DNA from: Nocardioides thalensis | Lineage (GTDB): Bacteria > Actinomycetota > Actinomycetes > Propionibacteriales > Nocardioidaceae | DNA: 64,000 nt | Direction of reading: 5' to 3' | Assembly (NCBI RefSeq): GCF_013410655.1 | Contig: NZ_JACCFP010000001.1 | Location: 2,999,501-3,063,500, forward strand | Shown here: positions 57,377-64,000 of the stretch, one piece after another | Layout: every line of letters starts with the position of its first letter | Position numbering within the stretch: position 1 is the first letter of the stretch | The notes under the pieces: model-generated | Database searches by the model: none | Told to the model about the DNA's origin: nothing | What the model saw: the letters and a program-made list of their open reading frames with translations, nothing else | Made by a program: the position numbers and the translations under genes

Positions 57377-60300
57377 CTACGAGGCAGCGCCGCCCAGCAG
57401 CGCCTCGACCTCCGCCCGCCCGGGCAGGTCGTCGTGGACGACCAGCTCGCCGGAGCGCACGTAGAAGAACGCCGCGCGCACCGACTCGGCCGGCACCCCG
57501 CGCAGCTCGGCCCAGGCCAGCCGGTAGAGCGCGAGCTGGAGCGGGTCGGCGGTCTGCTTGGCGTTGGTCTTCCAGTCGACGACCAGGTAGGTGCCGGGAC
57601 CGCCGTCGTCCTCGTAGACCGCGTCGATACGGCCGCGCACGACCTGGCGGCCGCCGTCGGCGGCCGCGAGCACCAACCCGAACGGCGCCTCGACGGCGAC
57701 CGGCACCCGGGTCCCGAACGGGCCGGCCTCGAACCGCTCGATCAACGCCCGCAGCTCGGTCTCGTCGCCGATCTCGTCGATGTCGGCGTCGCCGCGGCCG
57801 GACAGGTCGTCGGGCTCGAACAGGCCCTGCTGGCCGAACCGCGCCTCGACCCATGCGTGGAAACGGGTGCCGAACCGCGCGGCGGGGGCCGGCGGCCGCG
57901 GCATCGGGCGGGCCAGGTCGCGCGCGAAGCCGTCGGGGTCGTCGCGCAGGCGCGCGACCGCGGTCGCCGACAGCGTGGTCGGCAGCGGCACCCGCACCTC
58001 GGCCGCGCGCTCGGCACGGGCCTCGGCGAGCAGCCGGTCGATCGCGGCGTCCCATTCGGCGACCCGCGCCTCCTGGACGAGGTCGAGGGCGGGGTCGTCG
58101 GCCGACGGGTCGGCGGACCGCACCCGGGCGGCTGCGTCCAGCCTGCGTGCGGTCTCGGCGCCCACGCCCTCGACCGGCCACGGTCGGGCGGGGTCGGCGG
58201 CGTCGAGCGGGTTGGGCGCGCCCTTCTCGGGCTTCTCCAGCCACTCGACCGGCTCGCCCCACTCCTCGCAGAGCTCGCGGATCTGTTCCTGGAAGGACGA
58301 CGGTCCGTAGGGGGTCTTGCGGGTCCCCCAGAGGAACGACGTGACCCAGAGGACGTGCTCGGGACGGGTGAACGCAACGTAGCCGAGCCGGAGCTCCTCC
58401 TCCGCCTCGTGGGCCCGGGTCGCCGCACGGTAGGCGTCGAGCGCCGACTTGTCGTGGCCCGCCAGCTGCGGCAGGTCGCCCGCGTCGCCGCGCAGCGGCG
58501 CCGGGAGCACGGACGGCGAGGTGCACCACAGCGAGCGGCCCTGGGTGCTCGGGAAGCGGCCCTCCCCGACGCCGACGCAGAACACCGTGTGCCACTCGAG
58601 GCCCTTGGCTCGGTGCACCGTGAGCAGCTTGACCGAGTCGGCCTCGGACGGGGTGGCGACCTCGAGGCCGTTGCCCGCCTCGTCCTCAGCGGTCAGCCAG
58701 GCGATGAGGGCCGGCAGCGTCACGTCACCGTCGACGGCCTGGAAGTCGGCGACGGCCTTGACGAAGAGGTCGAGGTTCTCGCGGCGGGCGGCCGCGGCGT
58801 CGCTCACCGACGACGCGAGCTCGACGTCGACACCGGTGACGTCGACGATGCGGCGGACCAGGTCGAGCAGCGGCTCCCCCACCGCCGACCGCAGCTGGCG
58901 CAGCTCGTCGCGCAGCAGTCCGAACCGCTCCAGGGCCTCGGCCGAGTAGGGCCCGTCACCGGGATCGGCGAGCGCGTCGTCGAGGCACGGGATCTCGGCC
59001 GGGTCGATGCCGTCGGCGACGGCGACCAGCTGCTCGTGGAGCGACGCGGCGTCGACCGGTCGCCCGCTGCGGCCGGCGATCTCGAGCGCACGCTCGGCGA
59101 GGAGCCGGAGGTCACGCAGCCCGATCGACCACCGCGGCCCGGCCAGCAGGGTGAGCAGCGACGCGTTGTCGGTGACGTCCTGGACCAGCTTGAGGGTCGC
59201 GACGACGGTGGCGACCTCCGGCAACCGCACCAGGCCGGACAGACCCACGATCTCGACCGGGATGCCGGCTCCGGTCAGCGCGTCGAAGACGGCCTCGCCG
59301 TGCTGGTTGTCGCGGCTCAGCACCGCGACCCTGCCCCACGGGACACCGGACTCATGGGTCGCCCGCACCTCCGAGGCGAGCCAGGCGAGCTCGTCGAGGT
59401 GGGTCTCGAACACCTTGACCCGCACCTGCCCGGGCCGCTCCGTGCCGTGCTGGAGGGTGGCGACCTTGTCGCCGTACTTCTCCATCAGCGGCGCCGCGAG
59501 CCGGTTGGCGACGTCGAGGATCCGGGTGTCGGAGCGCCGGTTGATCGTCAGCGGAAGCACCGGCACCGTGCCGCCGCGGGCCGGGAAGATGTCGGGGAAG
59601 TTGACGATGTTGGAGACCGAGGCGCCGCGCCAGCCGTAGATCGCCTGGTTGGGGTCGCCGACCGCCATCACCGCGTGGCCGCCGCCGAAGAGCCGCGCCA
59701 GCAGGGTCGCCTGAGCGACCGAGGTGTCCTGGTACTCGTCGAGCAGCACCACCTTGAACCGGCCGCGCTCGGTCTCGCCCACGCCCGGCTGCTCCTCGGC
59801 CAAGCGCGCGGCCAGCGCGATCTGGTCGCTGAAGTCCATCAGCCCGAGGTCGCGCTTGAGGCGACGGTAGGACCCCACCAGCCCGAGCAGCTCGCCGCGC
59901 TTGTCGATGACGTCGATCGCGCCCTGGCAGGCCGAGCAGTAGGTCTTCCGGTTCTTGTCGGCCTGCTCGCGCTCGAGCTCCCGCTGGAACGACGCCCGCT
60001 CCTGCGCGTCGAACGCCAGCACGTCGTCGGGGCCGACGAGGTGCTCGCTCATCGCGCCGTCGAGCGCCAGCAGGTTCTGGATGACCGTCGGCGGGTGGTC
60101 GGACAGCTTCTCGACCGGTCCGTCGTGGCGGTCGACGGCCCGCGCGCCGAGCTGGTAGCGCGCCGCGTCGGTGATCACCCGGGTGTCGGGCTCGTGGCCG
60201 ATCCGCAGCCCGTGGTCGGTGAGCAGGTTGGCGGCGTAGGCGTTGTAGGTGGCGACCGTCGGCTCGAGGACCTCCTCGTCGTCGGGCCCCGCCTTCAGGT

Positions 60301-60598
60301 CCAGTACGCCGGCAGCGGTCAGCGCGGTGCGGATGCGCTGCCGCAGCTCGGCCGCCGCCTTCGTGGTGAACGTCAGGCCGAGCACCTCCTCGGGCCGCAC
60401 CTGACCGGTCAGCACGAGGTACACGACCCGGGCCGCCATCAGCGTGGTCTTGCCGGACCCGGCGCCGGCGATCACGACCGCCGGCTCGAGCGGCGCGGTG
60501 ATCGCCGCCCACTGCTCGGTGCTCGGCGGGAAGTCGGCCTTCATCACCCGCCGGAGGTCCTCCGGCGTCCGGATCTCCACGCCCACGGTGGTCGTCAT
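57377..60598 (-). CDS. adnB: AdnB-like helicase-nuclease
   Basis: A 1073-residue UvrD-type helicase with a C-terminal RecB-like nuclease. Walker A is AGAGSGKTTLM (residues about 38-48), motif II VLLDEYQDTS, motif III GDPNQAIYGWRG, motif VI near GYVAFTRPEHV. The nuclease part near the end has LVVDWKTNAKQT and LQLALYRLAW, and no cysteine cluster. AdnA and AdnB form a heterodimer for end resection in actinobacteria. Its ATG overlaps the stop of the upstream adnA-like gene by four bases. Confidence 0.9.
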   Translation of the reverse strand: MTTTVGVEIRTPEDLRRVMKADFPPSTEQWAAITAPLEPAVVIAGAGSGKTTLMAARVVYLVLTGQVRPEEVLGLTFTTKAAAELRQRIRTALTAAGVLDLKAGPDDEEVLEPTVATYNAYAANLLTDHGLRIGHEPDTRVITDAARYQLGARAVDRHDGPVEKLSDHPPTVIQNLLALDGAMSEHLVGPDDVLAFDAQERASFQRELEREQADKNRKTYCSACQGAIDVIDKRGELLGLVGSYRRLKRDLGLMDFSDQIALAARLAEEQPGVGETERGRFKVVLLDEYQDTSVAQATLLARLFGGGHAVMAVGDPNQAIYGWRGASVSNIVNFPDIFPARGGTVPVLPLTINRRSDTRILDVANRLAAPLMEKYGDKVATLQHGTERPGQVRVKVFETHLDELAWLASEVRATHESGVPWGRVAVLSRDNQHGEAVFDALTGAGIPVEIVGLSGLVRLPEVATVVATLKLVQDVTDNASLLTLLAGPRWSIGLRDLRLLAERALEIAGRSGRPVDAASLHEQLVAVADGIDPAEIPCLDDALADPGDGPYSAEALERFGLLRDELRQLRSAVGEPLLDLVRRIVDVTGVDVELASSVSDAAAARRENLDLFVKAVADFQAVDGDVTLPALIAWLTAEDEAGNGLEVATPSEADSVKLLTVHRAKGLEWHTVFCVGVGEGRFPSTQGRSLWCTSPSVLPAPLRGDAGDLPQLAGHDKSALDAYRAATRAHEAEEELRLGYVAFTRPEHVLWVTSFLWGTRKTPYGPSSFQEQIRELCEEWGEPVEWLEKPEKGAPNPLDAADPARPWPVEGVGAETARRLDAAARVRSADPSADDPALDLVQEARVAEWDAAIDRLLAEARAERAAEVRVPLPTTLSATAVARLRDDPDGFARDLARPMPRPPAPAARFGTRFHAWVEARFGQQGLFEPDDLSGRGDADIDEIGDETELRALIERFEAGPFGTRVPVAVEAPFGLVLAAADGGRQVVRGRIDAVYEDDGGPGTYLVVDWKTNAKQTADPLQLALYRLAWAELRGVPAESVRAAFFYVRSGELVVHDDLPGRAEVEALLGGAAS

Positions 60599-63500
60599 CG
60601 CTCCACCACCGACCCCGGGCTCTTGATCGGGCACAGCGGGCTGAAGCCGCAGTCGCGGCAGTGCTCGCCCGCGACCGCCGGGAACCGCTCGTCGCGGAGC
60701 AGCCGGGCGGTGTGGGAGATGCGCTCGCGCAGGGCCGTGCGCTCCGGTCCGTCGGGCAGGTGCGGCTCCTGCTTCTGCGTGGTCACGGTGTCGGAGCCGT
60801 CCTCGAGGCCGAGCTGGATCAGCTCGGCGCCCCCGGACGTCAGCCCGGTGAGACCCTCTTCGGGCCGGTCGAGCGCGCCCTCGTCGACGGCGTACTGGTA
60901 GAGCGCCAGCTGCACGTGCCCCTTCACCTGCGGGCCCGAGGGCTTGTTGCGGCCGGTCTTGAGGTCGACGACGACCACCCTGCCGTCGCCGTCGAGCTCG
61001 ATCCGGTCGGCGTAGCCGATCAGGCCGACCTCGGTGCCGTCGTCCATCGTGACGACCGTCGAGAACCGCGCCTCGGTGTCGAGCAGCCGCCGCGGGTTGC
61101 GCTCGTGCCAGGTCAGGAACCGCTCGAGCGCGGCCCGCACCCGCTTGTGCTCGCGGGCCTTGGACCACGGCGTGCGGAAGTCGAGGCGGTCCCACACCTG
61201 GTCGACCTCCGCCATCAGCGCGTCGATCTCGGCGGGCGCGCTGCCGTCGGCGACCCGCTCGGCGAGCGCGTGCACCAGCTGGCCGAGGTTGGCCGACTGA
61301 TGGGCGCGCACCACGCCCCCCGCCTCGCTCTCGAGGAACCACCGCGCCGGGCAGGCCGCGATCGCGTCGAGCACGCTCGCCGAGATCGGCACCGGCCGGC
61401 CCGCTTCGCGGAGCGGGCGCTCGGCCCAGCTCGCGGCGCGGGTGCCCCACCAGGTCGCCGGGTCGGCGGCGGGCACCAGCTGGCGCCGGCCGGTCGTCTC
61501 GTCGGCCAGCCGCGCCAGCCGGCGGGCGGCCGCCTCGCGCAGCGCCTCCGGCTGGTCGGGATCGGCGACCGTACGGCGCAGCTCGGCGACCAGCCCGGTC
61601 ATCGACAGCGGCCGCGGCGGCCGGCCGACCTGGTGCCGGATGTGGTCGCGGTCGGGCACCAGCTCCTCGAGGAACCGCGACGGCTGCTCGCCGTCGTCGT
61701 CGGGCGACGCGACCGCGGTGACGACAAGCCGCTCGCGCGCGCGGGTGCACGCGACGTAGAACAGGCGCCGCTCCTCGGCGAGCAGCTCGCGCGGCGTCAC
61801 GGCGGGCACCACCGTGCCGGGCCCGATGCGGTCGGCCTGCAGCAGCGTCGTCCGGCGCCGCAGGTCGGGCCACCCGCCGTCCTGGACGTGGGCGACCACG
61901 ACGAGTCGCCACTCCAGGCCCTTGCTGCGGTGGGCGGTGAGCAGCCGCACCGCGGCGCCGCGCACCCCACGGTCGGCGAGGGTGTCGGCGGGGATCTCCT
62001 GCTGGACGAGGCTCTCGAGGAACGGCGCGACCGCGAGGTGCTCGCGCCGCTCGCCCGCCCGGGCGGCGACGTCGAACAGCGCGCAGACCGAGTCGAGGTC
62101 GCGGTGCGCCCGGCGCGCGGCTCCCCCGCCGGCCTCGACGCCCCGACGCAGCCGCTGCGGCCAGCCGGTGCCGGACCACAGCATCCAGAGCAGCTCCTCG
62201 GCGGCGGCGCCGGCGTCGAGCTCGGCGCGGACGCGGGCCAGCAGCCCGGCGACCGCGCGGGCGCGCTCGACCTCCGGGCCGGACAGCCCGTCGAGGTGGG
62301 TCGCGTCGACCACCGCCAGCCGCACCAGCTCGCGCGAGGAGCGCGGGGTGCCGTGGGACTCCTGTGCCTCGTCCTTCTCGCGGGCGCGGAGCTGCCGCGC
62401 GAGCCGTCGTACGTCGCCCGCGTCCATCCCGCCGAGCGGGCCCGTGAGCAGCGCCTCCGCGCGACCGGCGTCGACGTAGCCGGGATCGGAGTGGTCGTCG
62501 GTGTGCAGGTGAACGACCGCCCGCAGCGCGTCGAGGAGCGGCAGCACGGCAGGGTCGCGCACCAGCGGCACCTCGTCGCTGGCGACCTCGACCGGCACGC
62601 CGGCGGCGCCGAGCGCGCGGCGCAGCGGCGGGATGCTGCCGCGCCCCGAGCGCACCAGGACCGCCATGTCGTCCCAGCCGATGCCGTCCTCGAGGTGGGC
62701 GCGGCGCAGGATGTCGGCGAGGTGGTCGGCCTCGGCCCGCTCGGTGTCGAACGTGATCACCTCTACCCGTCCGTCGCCGTGCGGACCCGGCAGGCTCTCC
62801 GGGGACAGGAACGCCTCGCGGGCGCCCTCGTCGATCGTGCCCGGCAGGCCGATCCGGCCCGCGACCCGCTGGGAGGCCAGCAGGATCCGGTTGCCGAACC
62901 GGCGCGTGGTGCGCAGGGCGACGACGTCGCCGGGACGCCCGTCGGCCTGCGGGAAGTCGGTCGGGAAGCGGAGGATGCCGCGCACCTCGGCGCCGCGGAA
63001 CGCGTAGATCGACTGGTGCGGGTCGCCGACGACGACCAGGTTGCGCCCGTCGCCCGCGATCGCGCGCAGCAGCGCGACCTGGCCGGGATTGGTGTCCTGG
63101 TACTCGTCCACGAAGACGTGGTCGTACTGCGCCCGCAGCTCGTCGCGGTGCACCTCCGCCTCGATCCGCGCCCGACGGATGAGGTCGGCGTAGTCAGTGG
63201 CCCCCTGGCTGTCGAGCGAGTCGAGGTACTGCTCCAGGAAGAGGCCGGCGGCGACGTACTCGTCGGTGCCGGACTCCTCTCCCAGCCGGCGCAGCGCCTC
63301 GCCGTCGAGGCCCTTTTCGCGGGCCCGGCCGAGCACGGCGTGCACCTCGCGCGCGAAGCCGCGGGTGCCGAGCGCGTGGCGGAACCGGTCGGGCCAGCGC
63401 ACCGACTCGGGGTGGTCGGCGAGCAGCTCGCGGAGGACGACGTCCTGCTCGGGCGCGGAGAGCAGCCGCAGCGGCGCCTCGTAGAGCTCGGCGGGCGCAT

Positions 63501-63840
63501 AACGCCGCACCAGCCCGTAGGCGAACGAGTGGAACGTCGAGCTCAGCTGGGTGCCGGTGGTGCGGCCCAGCCGCGCCGTCACCCGGTCGCGGAGCTGGTC
63601 GGCGGCCTTGCGGGAGAACGTCAGCGCGAGGACCTGGTCGGGGCTCGCGTCGCGCCGCTCGATGCGGTCGACGATCGCCTCCACGAGCGTGGTGGTCTTG
63701 CCGGTGCCGGGGCCGGCCAGCACGAGCAGCGGCCCGCCGGGGTGGTCGACGACCCGCTGCTGGTGCTCGTCGAGCGTCGGCGGCGCGGTGGCCGCAGCGG
63801 GCGGGGCCAGGTGGTAGCTGATCTGCTGGGTCGCGGTCAT
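60595..63840 (-). CDS. adnA: AdnA-like helicase-nuclease with Fe-S cysteines
   Basis: A 1081-residue partner of the next gene. Walker A is AGPGTGKTTTL (residues about 42-52), motif II VFVDEYQDTN, motif III GDPHQSIYAFRG, motif VI LFYVACTRARERL. The C-terminal nuclease has VVVDLKTGRN and QLALYQYAVD. Four cysteines, one in AACPARWF and three in HCRDCGFSPLCP, frame the nuclease as in iron-sulfur-containing AddB/AdnA. Being first in the pair and having the cluster identify it as AdnA rather than AdnB. Confidence 0.9.
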   Translation of the reverse strand: MTATQQISYHLAPPAAATAPPTLDEHQQRVVDHPGGPLLVLAGPGTGKTTTLVEAIVDRIERRDASPDQVLALTFSRKAADQLRDRVTARLGRTTGTQLSSTFHSFAYGLVRRYAPAELYEAPLRLLSAPEQDVVLRELLADHPESVRWPDRFRHALGTRGFAREVHAVLGRAREKGLDGEALRRLGEESGTDEYVAAGLFLEQYLDSLDSQGATDYADLIRRARIEAEVHRDELRAQYDHVFVDEYQDTNPGQVALLRAIAGDGRNLVVVGDPHQSIYAFRGAEVRGILRFPTDFPQADGRPGDVVALRTTRRFGNRILLASQRVAGRIGLPGTIDEGAREAFLSPESLPGPHGDGRVEVITFDTERAEADHLADILRRAHLEDGIGWDDMAVLVRSGRGSIPPLRRALGAAGVPVEVASDEVPLVRDPAVLPLLDALRAVVHLHTDDHSDPGYVDAGRAEALLTGPLGGMDAGDVRRLARQLRAREKDEAQESHGTPRSSRELVRLAVVDATHLDGLSGPEVERARAVAGLLARVRAELDAGAAAEELLWMLWSGTGWPQRLRRGVEAGGGAARRAHRDLDSVCALFDVAARAGERREHLAVAPFLESLVQQEIPADTLADRGVRGAAVRLLTAHRSKGLEWRLVVVAHVQDGGWPDLRRRTTLLQADRIGPGTVVPAVTPRELLAEERRLFYVACTRARERLVVTAVASPDDDGEQPSRFLEELVPDRDHIRHQVGRPPRPLSMTGLVAELRRTVADPDQPEALREAAARRLARLADETTGRRQLVPAADPATWWGTRAASWAERPLREAGRPVPISASVLDAIAACPARWFLESEAGGVVRAHQSANLGQLVHALAERVADGSAPAEIDALMAEVDQVWDRLDFRTPWSKAREHKRVRAALERFLTWHERNPRRLLDTEARFSTVVTMDDGTEVGLIGYADRIELDGDGRVVVVDLKTGRNKPSGPQVKGHVQLALYQYAVDEGALDRPEEGLTGLTSGGAELIQLGLEDGSDTVTTQKQEPHLPDGPERTALRERISHTARLLRDERFPAVAGEHCRDCGFSPLCPIKSPGSVVER

Positions 63841-63875
63841 CTCAGCCGCTACTCAACCACCCGGGCACGACACAT

Positions 63876-64000
63876 TCAGGCAGGCACCAGGTCCTCGATC
63901 ACGGGCAGCCGGAACGGCTCGCGCCGGTAGCGCCCCGGCGGCATGCCGTGAGCGGCGCGGAACGCGCGGTTGAACGCCGCCTCCGACCGGTAGCCGACGC
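63876..64000 (-). CDS. AraC-family transcriptional regulator, C-terminal fragment
   Basis: The last 40 codons of a regulator whose start lies outside the window. It reads VGYRSEAAFNRAFRAAHGMPP then GRYRRE, the standard second helix-turn-helix of AraC proteins, with a short tail ending LVPA. The target is unknown. It lies 35 bases upstream of the adnA-like gene in the same direction. Confidence 0.85.
   Translation of the reverse strand, partial: VGYRSEAAFNRAFRAAHGMPPGRYRREPFRLPVIEDLVPA

Noticed and set aside
57434..60901. 1155-codon plus-strand reading frame
   Set aside because: Antisense shadow of the AdnB-like gene; low-complexity composition and no motifs.
57377..62179. 1600-codon minus-strand frame that would join AdnB with part of AdnA
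   Set aside because: The part above 60598 is out of frame with the AdnA gene and is Arg/Ala/Pro noise; the ATGA overlap at 60595-60598 shows two separate genes.
60661..63930. 1089-codon plus-strand reading frame
   Set aside because: Antisense shadow of the AdnA-like gene; it exists only because high GC removes stops.
1..64000. CRISPR array, rRNA operon, insertion sequence or integrase gene
   Set aside because: No regularly spaced repeats, rRNA sequence, transposase DDE pattern or recombinase signature was recognised on reading the sequence and frames.

Overview
The window is very GC-rich with dense, often overlapping genes and GTG/TTG starts alongside ATG. It carries actinobacterial marker families: WhiB7, a mycoredoxin, AdnA/AdnB-type helicase-nucleases, UvrD2, a UPF0182 membrane protein and SigK/RskA. 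It is chromosomal DNA of a Nocardioides-like actinomycete; the genus is inferred from overall gene content, not from a marker gene.

Layout. (1) 0-15.2 kb is an accessory and regulatory stretch: the end of a carboxyltransferase gene, a two-component system, three ECF sigma factors fused to SnoaL-like domains, a LysR/LysE divergent pair, and an unusual stand-alone cytochrome b gene upstream of an ECF41 sigma factor. (2) 15.3-35.8 kb is bounded by a 40-bp direct repeat. One copy lies inside an intact initiator tRNA-Met gene (35736-35809, minus strand); the other is a 3' fragment of that tRNA at 15296-15335. This is the footprint of a tRNA-integrated element, but no integrase is visible. Both ends hold small orphan genes. 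The middle holds a SigK system laid out like the Mycobacterium tuberculosis Rv0444c-Rv0449c locus. (3) 36-40.6 kb holds ordinary single genes. (4) 40.6-63.8 kb matches in content the conserved M. tuberculosis Rv3193c-Rv3202c neighbourhood: UPF0182, PPA1309-like, Lon-type PDZ protease, MoaE, DUF2342 metalloprotease, NUDIX, YgjP-like, PHP, WhiB7, UvrD2, mycoredoxin, NudC and AdnB/AdnA. (5) The last 125 bases are the end of an AraC-type regulator.

How the genes work together. The clearest system is the SigK regulon. Four promoters of one form (C[C/A]ATCC, 16 bases, CGAACA or CGAATC) precede a molybdopterin sulfite-oxidase-like gene, a fasciclin lipoprotein gene that leads into sigK-rskA, an exported repeat protein gene, and a DUF4331 plus TPR gene pair. 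The sigK operon continues through four-base overlaps into a fused FAD oxidoreductase-DUF1365 protein, two cyclopropane-fatty-acid-synthase-like methyltransferases and a DUF1295 membrane protein. This suggests redox-sensed control of envelope lipid modification and surface proteins. whiB7 has an AT-rich promoter, a roughly 480-nt leader with a small ORF, and a strong hairpin before the gene, which fits attenuation control. A non-coding stretch near 50 kb has five same-strand DnaA-box-like sites. No CRISPR array, rRNA, transposase or integrase was seen.
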